From a virus: DNA of 24,129 nucleotides. The stretch covers positions 1 through 24,129 of IMG/VR virus record IMGVR_UViG_3300042352_000103; one strand, written 5' to 3'. Positions within the stretch are counted from its first letter, which is position 1. Each line of letters begins with the position of its first letter. A program made the position numbers and the translations under genes. Below the pieces are notes generated by a model. It was not told where the DNA came from, did no database searches, and saw nothing but the letters and a program-made list of their open reading frames with translations. Positions 14,428 through 20,688 of this stretch are shown here, in pieces.

Positions 14428-16038
14428 TTAGAAAAACGGGCTAGAAGAGACATCTACTTCAGGCATAACCAACGACTGGGTTAGAGAACATGCGATAGAC
14501 AATGAGTCAACGAAGTCGTCGTGCGCATGAGCTTCTTTAGGTGCAGCAACAGTAAAGTTTGGTCCTTTAAACTGAACTTCAGCGTCAGTCATCTGCTGAT
14601 AAAAACGTTTCCAGGTACGAAGTCGTCTAGTTTTAGCATGGGCTGGGAATGACAAAGCTTGTCTTTGAATTAACGCCTGCAAATGCTTGTATCGTTTTGA
14701 CTGCTCAGACGGGGAGGAAGTAATGGCTACTACTTCAGCTCTTCCCATAAGTACTTTAAGACGTTGAGCCACTGCGTCACCAACACCGTTGGCGTCTACT
14801 CCGATAGCAAGTACATCGTAGTTGCTTAGGAAGTTGACTATTTGGAAGTATTGTTCTTCCCAGTCGTCTCCTTGTAACTCCAGCCAGTTGAGAACACGGT
14901 GGTCGAAATAGCCAAACTCATCAGGTCTATCCCAGTCGACCCAGACCACAGTGACAACTGTTGAGTCCATTTTACGAGCGGGGTCGATACCAACAACGAC
15001 TGGAGTTTTGTGCCAGACTTTGACGAGTTCTTGAGACGTGTCACCAAGGCTATCCATAGTGGAAGTTGTGACAAACATGCCTCGCTCAAGAAGCCATTTA
15101 CAGTTGTACGACATTTGGAATTCGTCTGAGTCTTCGCCAATTCGCAGCATCTCCTTCTTGATAAATGACTTGTAGTTATCATTGTACTTTGCTACGTCTT
15201 TCCAGTCCCACTGGAAATGATTCTGCTTTTTTCCACGCTCAGTTTGAGTTCGTTTGTTTAGTTGAATAGCTCTGTAGAAGTTGTTCTTGGAAGTTGTAGG
15301 GGTTCCAGTTTTAACCATGATGCCAGCGTAATACGCGAGCATAGGAGCAATAGACTTAGACACCACAAAGTCGTCGGCTTCTTGACACTCATCGATAACA
15401 ATGAGGTGGAACGACTTAGACTCAATCTTGGCACGAGGGTTAGCTGTCATCATAGTAATGCTGCTGCCAGAGTTCTTAAGTCTAACCATTCGAGTAACTC
15501 CACCAATGCGAGCTGCGGTGTCGTCAATTTCTGGGTCATTAAGAATTTCTTGAGCAATTTCACTAGTAAGGCGAGTTACAGTTCGGCCAAACAACGTTTC
15601 TACCTGACCTTCAGTAGGAGCAAAAAGCCCTACCCAAATTCCGTCCTTGTACTTGCCTAGTAGGTCTGGGTAAATCTTGGCAAGCTTTGGAAGGAGAATC
15701 ATTAACGTAGCTACTGTGTTAGCAATAGTTTCTGATTTACCTGACTGACGTGAAGCAAGAGCTGTAATTTCATCACCTTTACCAATAATTACAGACTCAA
15801 TAATTCGTCTAGCTAAAGGTTTTTGGTAGGGGTGCAGGTCGTGACCAACAAGGACTTGCATAAACTGCATAACTTTATCAATAAGTTTTGAAACAAACTC
15901 AGCAGATAACTCGTCCTCTTCCTCATCCTCTTCTTGTTGAGCTTCTTCCTCTAAATCCTCCAAAAACATTTCTGGAGTAATTTCTTGAAACTGCTCCTCT
16001 TCGTCATCTTCGTAGTCGTCTTCAACTTCATAGTTCAT
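14428..16038 (-). CDS. Terminase large subunit
   Basis: This gene encodes 536 residues from the ATG at 16038 (MNYEVEDDYE), which has AGAGG seven bases upstream; an upstream in-frame ATG would add 13 residues overlapping the previous gene. Residues 3-45 are strongly acidic. The ATPase has Walker A SRQSGKS (96-102), Walker B LIVIDE (212-217) and coupling motif TGTPT (244-248). The RNase H-type nuclease has GIDPARK (D352), GVDANG (D415) and HDDFVDS (D507, D508, D511). All key residues are present, so the motor and cutting functions should be intact. It drives DNA into the prohead at the portal. No small terminase is recognised nearby. Confidence 0.95.
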   Translation of the reverse strand: MNYEVEDDYEDDEEEQFQEITPEMFLEDLEEEAQQEEDEEEDELSAEFVSKLIDKVMQFMQVLVGHDLHPYQKPLARRIIESVIIGKGDEITALASRQSGKSETIANTVATLMILLPKLAKIYPDLLGKYKDGIWVGLFAPTEGQVETLFGRTVTRLTSEIAQEILNDPEIDDTAARIGGVTRMVRLKNSGSSITMMTANPRAKIESKSFHLIVIDECQEADDFVVSKSIAPMLAYYAGIMVKTGTPTTSKNNFYRAIQLNKRTQTERGKKQNHFQWDWKDVAKYNDNYKSFIKKEMLRIGEDSDEFQMSYNCKWLLERGMFVTTSTMDSLGDTSQELVKVWHKTPVVVGIDPARKMDSTVVTVVWVDWDRPDEFGYFDHRVLNWLELQGDDWEEQYFQIVNFLSNYDVLAIGVDANGVGDAVAQRLKVLMGRAEVVAITSSPSEQSKRYKHLQALIQRQALSFPAHAKTRRLRTWKRFYQQMTDAEVQFKGPNFTVAAPKEAHAHDDFVDSLSIACSLTQSLVMPEVDVSSSPFF

Positions 16039-16273
16039 TTTTGAACCTCTTAAGTAATTCGTCAGTAATGGCCACAAGCGCTTCTGCGCCCATTTTAGCT
16101 TCTAGCAAAGACTCTTCGTTACGGTTGCGCTGATGATGCGTAATCTCTTTGCCAATAACAAATAAAGCGTTTTCTACCCACATAATTAAATCAGGAGTAG
16201 ATATATTCGCTACCCTCTTCTGAATCGAGGTCTGGTGCTGGAGTCCAGCCTTTTTCTTTTTGAAAATCATCAT
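16028..16273 (-). CDS. Small protein upstream of terminase, start uncertain
   Basis: This gene encodes up to 81 residues, ending 11 bases inside the terminase start. Residues 26-78 look like a conserved small phage protein: ISTPDLIMWVENALFVIGKE, then EESLLEAKMGAEALVAITDE, two helices. The ATG at 16273 gives an 83-base overlap with the gene before it and only a distant AGGA. An internal ATG at 16183 removes the overlap and gives 51 residues, but would cut into the region I judge conserved. Which start is used is not decided. A packaging accessory role is possible from position only. Confidence 0.65.
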   Translation of the reverse strand: MMIFKKKKAGLQHQTSIQKRVANISTPDLIMWVENALFVIGKEITHHQRNRNEESLLEAKMGAEALVAITDELLKRFKNEL

Positions 16274-16517
16274 CGGTTAGTATTCGTCCTTGTATCGCGT
16301 TATTGAGAGCTGATTCTTCATCAGGTTGTTTACCTGTCCACTTACCAAAGACTATCGCTTTATGTAAAGGAAGTCTAACTATAAGAGGTGTGGATGTTCT
16401 AAACGGATACTCAATCTCTTGAGTCCATCCACGAACTGCCAGTTTCCAACCCCATTTTACAGGGAAGTCAATAAACTGTACAAATCGTTCTTTTCCAATG
16501 TTGTGTACCTTGGGCAT
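16191..16517 (-). CDS. Protein of unknown function
   Basis: This gene encodes 108 residues. It is a mostly beta-type sequence with aromatic residues (ERFVQFIDFPVKWGWKLAVR, YPFRTSTPLIVRLPL), then an acidic C-terminal tail (DLDSEEGSEYIYS). There are no Cys residues, no membrane segment and no motif I recognise. AGGA precedes the ATG, and the gene starts six bases after the KTSC gene ends. It is expressed with the terminase group. The tail overlaps the start of the following gene. Confidence 0.7.
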   Translation of the reverse strand: MPKVHNIGKERFVQFIDFPVKWGWKLAVRGWTQEIEYPFRTSTPLIVRLPLHKAIVFGKWTGKQPDEESALNNAIQGRILTDDDFQKEKGWTPAPDLDSEEGSEYIYS

Positions 16518-16523
16518 GTAGTC

Positions 16524-17264
16524 CTATTTGGTTGGGTTTTTTCCGTAACCTTTACGGCGTAGTGCTGCTTTTCTAGACGTTACACCAGTAAAGCTAGCTC
16601 TGAAAGTCTTTCCACTTTCTCTGTAGTCTGGTGCATACATCTTAACACTAACTTTACGTTCATCGCCAGACTTTGTTTTACTTGGATTTTTAAAGCGCAC
16701 CTGAGCGGTTCTAGCTAGGTTGTAGATATTCTGCCTTATCTTAGCAGGAGCTTGACTAATGTCTGCTGGTCCTTGCGGCTTACCAATAAACAACCCATCT
16801 ACTTGTTGCTTGCCATTTGGAAACCCTCGGTTCAACCACGGAGAGCCTTTTGAAATAGAAGCACTAAAGTTTTGCCATTCACCAGGAGTAACATCGTAGT
16901 AATTATACAGAGTTCCATCACGGAACAAGACAGTCATTTTTCCTAGTGGTTGTTCCATCTTTTTTGCTCCAACGTACTGCTGGTAACCTGCCGCTACTGT
17001 GCGAGGTCTAGCAGAGTTGGTAGATGAAGTTGGCTTATCAGTTAGAGCTGCAGGCCCAGTGTTAGTGCTGCCCTCTAGGTACTCTGCGTACTCTTCTTCA
17101 GAGTCAAACTCAGCAGCGTCAAAGTTTTTAATAGAAAAACCATAGTCGTCTTCAGTTTGGGGGTTGTACTCCCCGTAACTTGGTGCACGTTGAATATCGG
17201 CAGTTTGTCTTAGGGTAGCTCGGAACTTAGCTTCTTCATAAGGGTCAAAACCTCTAGCTGGCAT
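16524..17264 (-). CDS. KTSC-like domain protein
   Basis: This gene encodes 246 residues. Residues about 108-150 (GKMTVLFRDGTLYNYYDVTP, then FSASISKGSPWLNRGF) fit the short KTSC domain, which has a strand-rich opening, 'Y-x-Y-x-x-V' and the S-K-G-S signature (138-141). KTSC domains occur alone or fused in phage and bacterial proteins and are of unclear function, with suggested links to nucleic-acid or envelope-bound proteins. The N-terminal 90 residues are acidic and disordered-looking. The last 60 are very basic (RKAALRRKGYGKNPTK). GGAG precedes the ATG by six bases. It begins right after a strong terminator, so it probably needs its own promoter or read-through. Confidence 0.7.
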   Translation of the reverse strand: MPARGFDPYEEAKFRATLRQTADIQRAPSYGEYNPQTEDDYGFSIKNFDAAEFDSEEEYAEYLEGSTNTGPAALTDKPTSSTNSARPRTVAAGYQQYVGAKKMEQPLGKMTVLFRDGTLYNYYDVTPGEWQNFSASISKGSPWLNRGFPNGKQQVDGLFIGKPQGPADISQAPAKIRQNIYNLARTAQVRFKNPSKTKSGDERKVSVKMYAPDYRESGKTFRASFTGVTSRKAALRRKGYGKNPTK

Positions 17265-17280
17265 TTCATCTCCATAATAT

Positions 17281-17321
17281 AAAAAGACCGTGCTACCAGT
17301 TTATAGGCAGCACGGTCTTTT
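17281..17321 (-). terminator. Strong intrinsic terminator after the PASTA gene
   Basis: A perfect 13-base-pair inverted repeat (AAAAGACCGTGCT at 17282-17294 and AGCACGGTCTTTT at 17309-17321) has a 14-base loop and T-runs at both outer ends. It lies 10 bases after the stop of the gene ending at 17332. It could work on both strands, but only the minus strand has a gene to end here. Confidence 0.9.
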
Positions 17322-17331
17322 AGGGCGTTAA

Positions 17332-17994
17332 TTAGCTAGCAGCAGCGTACGCAACGATGGTAATTGCAGCACCAACAGCAATGCTGTCAGCACCAGCGGC
17401 AACCGACTGGGTCTTGATGGTTCCAGCAACACCAGTAAGCGATGCAGCAGGGGTAATCGAGCCAGAGTCAGCAACCACAAAGCCAGTACCTGCAACGGTA
17501 ATGTATGTGCTTGTAGCAGCAGTTACAGTCCAAGTACCAACAACCTCAGTTGGGATACCAGTTCCCGAACCGATGGTCACCTTAGTACCAACTGGGTAAG
17601 CGGTGCTTGCCGACGAAGTGTAGACGTTAGCTGCAGTAGTAGCAGTTACGTTAACACGAGTAATCGACTTAGCGGCGTTAGTAGCAGCAGTACCAGCAGT
17701 AACAACAAGACCTGCGTCCTCAAGGATGTCAGTAGCGTTAGCAGTGGTCTGACCAATTACGCTAGGAACTACAATGTAACCAGCACCCTCAAGACCCGCC
17801 GAGTTAGGGGTGTAAAGTGGGTAGCCGTTCCAGCCTTCGTAAGCGATGCTGTGGTTGTCAAGAGTAGCGTCGAGTAGACCGCCGCCATTCTCTTCACGTT
17901 CGTCGTTTGGCTGTAGTGGGAAGTTTCCCCATACAAAGTCAACAGCGACGTTTCCTGATGAGTCAATCAGGTTTCCGTTTTCATTTGTTGCCAT
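17332..17994 (-). CDS. PASTA-like domain protein interrupted by a beta module
   Basis: This gene encodes 220 residues. Residues 76-104 (VPSVIGQTTANATDILEDAG and on) match the first half of a PASTA domain, and 189-217 (GTIKTQSVAAGADSIAVGAA and on) match its second half. Between them, at 109-186, sits a Thr/Val-rich beta module (YPVGTKVTIGSG, VVGTWTVTAATSTYITVAG). PASTA domains bind cell-wall fragments or act as rigid spacers in Gram-positive bacteria. No signal peptide is present, so a virion part such as a head fibre or decoration protein is likelier than a host envelope protein. In the first 80 codons Asn is AAC 8 times and AAT twice, Asp is always GAC and Tyr always TAC, as in the capsid gene, suggesting high expression. 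Confidence 0.75.
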   Translation of the reverse strand: MATNENGNLIDSSGNVAVDFVWGNFPLQPNDEREENGGGLLDATLDNHSIAYEGWNGYPLYTPNSAGLEGAGYIVVPSVIGQTTANATDILEDAGLVVTAGTAATNAAKSITRVNVTATTAANVYTSSASTAYPVGTKVTIGSGTGIPTEVVGTWTVTAATSTYITVAGTGFVVADSGSITPAASLTGVAGTIKTQSVAAGADSIAVGAAITIVAYAAAS

Positions 17995-17996
17995 AA

Positions 17997-18236
17997 TTAT
18001 TCTTCACTTTCGCAATCATGATTGGTTAATTCATCCTCGTAGAGGACTTCGCCGCAGTACCGACAACGGTACATGCGAACATCGTCTAATGCTTCATGTA
18101 AGGAGTCGGAGTGCATAGATTCGTCATACGCCCTAGGATTTTGCGCAAAAATCTCAGGCGGAAACGGTCCACGAGGACTTGTGTAACCGCTAGGAACAGG
18201 GTGTCCCTGAACGGCAAACTTACGAATTAGTGGCAT
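17997..18236 (-). CDS. Small zinc-finger protein
   Basis: This gene encodes 79 residues. The C-terminal part has a CCHC metal site: C58 and C61 (CRYC), H73 and C75 (NHDC). The N-terminal half is Pro-rich and extended (GHPVPSGYTSPRGPFPPEIF). It overlaps the gene before it by 17 bases and ends two bases before the PASTA gene, so it is part of a tight operon. Zinc fingers this small in phages often bind DNA, RNA or a protein partner. No family name can be given. Confidence 0.75.
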   Translation of the reverse strand: MPLIRKFAVQGHPVPSGYTSPRGPFPPEIFAQNPRAYDESMHSDSLHEALDDVRMYRCRYCGEVLYEDELTNHDCESEE

Positions 18237-18432
18237 CTGTTTCCACGGATGCTACTGTTTTCTTTTTTGTAGTAGGAGTTACTACGGGTTCGGCTACTTC
18301 TGGAGAATCCAACAGGTGTGGGTTCTTTGCTAGAAAGCCTGGAACGTGGTATTGACAATAATTGATTCCAAAGTTGTCAGTAACCTTGTACACGTACAAT
18401 GCATCGTTTACACATACAGCGCAAGTAGCCAT
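18220..18432 (-). CDS. Small zinc-finger protein (CxxC...CxxH)
   Basis: This gene encodes 70 residues. Residues 4-29 carry a treble-clef-like site: C4 and C7 (CAVC), C26 and H29 (YCQYH). The C-terminal half is Pro/Thr/Val-rich with a Lys patch and is likely disordered. AAGGAG precedes the ATG by about six bases, giving a strong start. The pairing with the next zinc-finger gene suggests related jobs, but the two share no clear sequence likeness. Function unknown. Confidence 0.8.
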   Translation of the reverse strand: MATCAVCVNDALYVYKVTDNFGINYCQYHVPGFLAKNPHLLDSPEVAEPVVTPTTKKKTVASVETDATNS

Positions 18433-18497
18433 AATTTACTCCTTAAGTACATAACCAGATTGCCTTATTTTTTTAGTTTTGTAAGACTAATTAAAAA

Positions 18498-19058
18498 CTA
18501 TTTTGCTTTTGGAGCTCTTGGAGCTCGAGTAGTCTTTGCAGCAGGTTTAGCGACAGCAGGCTTATCAGCGTCTTTAGCTCTAGGCGTAGGAGATGGTTTA
18601 GGTGCAGAAGTTTTAGTTCTTGCGCTTCTTGTGGGAACCTGCGCATTTTTAGGCTGTCGGTATACCGCTACAGCACGAGCAGCTGCCCTACCTTCAATTT
18701 GAGCATTTGCAATTTCAGTTGAGGTAAGATTTGCAAGATGCTTTGTTTGAGGTATTCGGCCGTCCGCCTCTGCAAACTTAACGTGGTCGTAGGAAGTCTT
18801 TTTAGAAGCAGCAATCTTTGCTTTTGCAGACGCTTTCTCCCTAGCCTCTTTAGCAGTTGCAAGGTCGGCAGCTTTAGTTTTTGCTTTCTTTTCAGAAGCA
18901 GCTTTGTTTATTGCTTTCTCAACTTTTTTAGCTTTTTCTTTGTAGGCGGCATCTTGTGCGCCTGAAAGTTTGGATAGTGCGTTAAGAATAGGTCTTTCAG
19001 AACCAATAGGTCTAATTCTGTTTTCATCAAACGTGGGGTCGATTACGTAATCACTCAT
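18498..19058 (-). CDS. Lysine/alanine-rich protein with histone H1-like tail
   Basis: This gene encodes 186 residues. After a folded-looking start (MSDYVIDPTFDENRIRPIGS), residues 35-90 are a long Lys/Ala/Glu helix (KAKKVEKAINKAASEKKAKT). A middle part (VKFAEADGRIPQTKHL, then TEIANAQIEGRAAARAVAVY) may be a small helical domain. The last 45 residues are Lys/Pro/Ala-rich (TPRAKDADKPAVAKPAAKTT), resembling histone H1 tails. Binding to DNA or to acidic partners is an inference from charge. It overlaps the preceding membrane-protein gene by four bases (ATGA). It may be a virion DNA-binding protein or small-terminase substitute, but there is no direct evidence. Confidence 0.75.
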   Translation of the reverse strand: MSDYVIDPTFDENRIRPIGSERPILNALSKLSGAQDAAYKEKAKKVEKAINKAASEKKAKTKAADLATAKEAREKASAKAKIAASKKTSYDHVKFAEADGRIPQTKHLANLTSTEIANAQIEGRAAARAVAVYRQPKNAQVPTRSARTKTSAPKPSPTPRAKDADKPAVAKPAAKTTRAPRAPKAK

Positions 19059-19402
19059 CGAAGCTTTTCCTCAATTTCCTCAAACCGCTTGTTTCCTTCA
19101 TCAAGTCTCTCAAGGATTCGTTTTTGTGTCTGCTCTATCCTTTTAACAGAGTCTTTCATGGTAGAGCCGCCATTGTGCTTAAGCTCACCATCAATATTGT
19201 TAAGCCGCTCCATAACACCAGGAACGCGGTCTCTACCTGGAGAAGCTTCTTCACCAAACCAGTCAAGAACAAACATGTTCAAGGAGTCTAGGAGATTCTT
19301 AGTTTTTTTAACTATAGGATTAACTATTTTGTATATAACTCCTACAGCACCCCCAATAGAAATAATAGCTGCAGACCACATTAAAATATCTTGAGTAATC
19401 AT
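19055..19402 (-). CDS. One-helix membrane protein with coiled coil (holin-region type)
   Basis: This gene encodes 115 residues. Residues 8-27 (MWSAAIISIGGAVGVIYKIV) are a membrane helix at the N-terminus, followed by a basic stretch. WFGEEASPGRDRVPGVMERL and DGELKHNGGSTMKDSVKRIE follow, then a coiled coil to the end (KRFEEIEEKL). This arrangement resembles the DUF2746-type membrane proteins found beside endolysin genes of actinophages. The 'PGVMERL..ID.ELK.NGGST.KD' part is one I recognise from such phages. It may be a holin, an antiholin or a holin partner. It overlaps its neighbours by four bases on both sides. Confidence 0.75.
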   Translation of the reverse strand: MITQDILMWSAAIISIGGAVGVIYKIVNPIVKKTKNLLDSLNMFVLDWFGEEASPGRDRVPGVMERLNNIDGELKHNGGSTMKDSVKRIEQTQKRILERLDEGNKRFEEIEEKLR

Positions 19403-19584
19403 TTAGGTGGTGTCCCTACTATTCTTCCTCCGCCAAATCCCTCACTGTTTTGGCGTCCTGCTCTTGCCCAAGTATAAATACTTGGTTTTTCATTTGATTT
19501 AGGGAATTTTGCGCGTGCAACACCTGCCACCATGGCTTTCTTTCGTCCACCATTATTTGGTGACAGGTGTTTACGCTTTTGCAT
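19399..19584 (-). CDS. 61-residue basic protein
   Basis: This gene encodes 61 residues, rich in Lys, Arg and Gly, with no membrane segment (MQKRKHLSPNNGGRKKAMVA, ending GGGRIVGTPPK). It shares a TAATG junction with the holin candidate before it and a four-base overlap with the membrane protein after it, which supports it as a real gene in the lysis operon. Its role is unknown; it is not an obvious spanin or amidase. Confidence 0.7.
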   Translation of the reverse strand: MQKRKHLSPNNGGRKKAMVAGVARAKFPKSNEKPSIYTWARAGRQNSEGFGGGRIVGTPPK

Positions 19585-19964
19585 TACTTTGTTTCAGTAA
19601 GCTCTTCGTCGTCGTCGTCTAGGTCGTCTTCATCGTCGTCTAGGTCGTCAATGTCGCCAAAGTCGTCTAGCTGAGCTGTGTCCTTGGCTGAAGTACCAAG
19701 TGCTTCCTTAATATCCTCATTGTTTCCAGCTTGTTTTGCAACAGCGGCACGGAAACCCTTCTCGATATCTTCATCAGAAATCATGGCGTCCCAAGCAAGT
19801 TGGACACCAAAGAAGATGATGATTGATGAGAATACTGTTGCAACACCAATGAAACCACCAGCAACCCATCCAACAGATGGACCACCAACGGCGGCACCTG
19901 GGATGAATGCAAACATGACTACACCGATAGAGCGGATAAGTACGTTCTTTAGTTTATTCAGCAT
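19584..19964 (-). CDS. Holin candidate with two membrane helices and acidic tail
   Basis: This gene encodes 126 residues. Two hydrophobic helices are visible at about 8-28 (LIRSIGVVMFAFIPGAAVGG) and 32-58 (GWVAGGFIGVATVFSSIIIF). The C-terminal 28 residues hold 18 Asp or Glu (LDDFGDIDDLDDDEDDLDDD and on), probably facing the cytoplasm. Holins commonly have charged cytoplasmic tails, and this gene overlaps the M23 endolysin gene by 11 bases, the usual arrangement for a lysis pair. A poly-acidic tail is less usual, because basic tails are typical. Its function in pore formation is inferred. Confidence 0.75.
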   Translation of the reverse strand: MLNKLKNVLIRSIGVVMFAFIPGAAVGGPSVGWVAGGFIGVATVFSSIIIFFGVQLAWDAMISDEDIEKGFRAAVAKQAGNNEDIKEALGTSAKDTAQLDDFGDIDDLDDDEDDLDDDDEELTETK

Positions 19965-20487
19965 TCTTTACTTCTTTCTTAACTGCAGGAGCAGCGGCTA
20001 CAGGAGCAGCTGGGGCTGCCGCAGCAGCTTTTGCTTTTTCCTTGGCGCGAGCTTTAGCCGCAGCTTTCTGCTCTACCATCTTCTTCTTAATGAATGCGTC
20101 CGCGTCGTAGACCTTACCAGAAAATACTGCGTTCTTGTCAGTACCTAGTGTGAAGTGCAAGTGCACACCACTGCTGTATTTACCAGTTGTTCCAGCTCCA
20201 CCAACTACGTCGCCACCCTTAACTTGGGTGCCAACTTTTAGTGGGCTCTGCTTGTTGAGGTGGCAGTATCCGAAGAACTTTCCACCAACTTTGAGAACTA
20301 CTACCCAACCAATGGCGTCACTCCACTGATTGATTACAATTTCTCCATTGTTTACTGCATAAAGTTTTGTTCCAGCTTTAAAGCCATTGTAGTCGGTGCC
20401 GCGGTGACCGCGTGGGTGCCACTCGTCTACTACTCCAAATTTTGGACCGTAATTGAATTTTCCCTGCAAGGGCATTTGCCAAGCCAT
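19954..20487 (-). CDS. Endolysin, M23 family peptidase
   Basis: This gene encodes 177 residues. The M23 (lysostaphin-type) zinc peptidase fold is visible: H28 and D32 in HRGTD, H76 in YCHLN, and H109/H111 in VHLHF. These enzymes cut peptide bridges in peptidoglycan. There is no signal peptide, so release needs a holin, which the next gene may supply. Residues 133-177 form a Lys/Ala/Pro-rich tail (KAAAKARAKEKAKAAAAAPA) in place of a usual wall-binding domain. AAAGGA precedes the ATG. The tail may bind acidic wall polymers or the acidic tail of the adjacent membrane protein. Confidence 0.88.
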   Translation of the reverse strand: MAWQMPLQGKFNYGPKFGVVDEWHPRGHRGTDYNGFKAGTKLYAVNNGEIVINQWSDAIGWVVVLKVGGKFFGYCHLNKQSPLKVGTQVKGGDVVGGAGTTGKYSSGVHLHFTLGTDKNAVFSGKVYDADAFIKKKMVEQKAAAKARAKEKAKAAAAAPAAPVAAAPAVKKEVKNAE

Positions 20488-20520
20488 GTTCTATTCCTTT
20501 CGGTTCTTATTTATTATCTG

Positions 20521-20688
20521 TTATTCTTTTGGGTTACGCAGTCTGAACGTTGCCGCCCAAACTACAAGTGAGCCAATAATGCACCAGCCCACAATTTCTT
20601 TAGCAGAGCCTTCTAGAACTACCCAAGCAACAAACATGCCTAGGAGGGTCCAAAGCTGGCCTACAATATCGTTAAAAAAATCTTTCAT
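20521..20688 (-). CDS. 55-residue two-helix membrane protein
   Basis: This short frame begins at the ATG at 20688, overlapping the PA14 gene stop as TAATG, and ends with TAA at 20521-20523. Residues about 10-27 (QLWTLLGMFVAWVVLEG) and 32-49 (IVGWCIIGSLVVWAATF) are hydrophobic helices, with a basic end (RLRNPKE). Its place just upstream of the M23 endolysin makes it a second holin or antiholin candidate. Its coding strand, coupling and hydrophobicity support it despite the small size. Confidence 0.75.
   Translation of the reverse strand: MKDFFNDIVGQLWTLLGMFVAWVVLEGSAKEIVGWCIIGSLVVWAATFRLRNPKE

Noticed and set aside
18433-18497. Terminator from the TAGTTTT/AAAACTA repeat
   Set aside because: On the minus strand the stem is followed by A residues, not T, and the stem has only A-T pairs outside one G-C, so it would not terminate the genes present.
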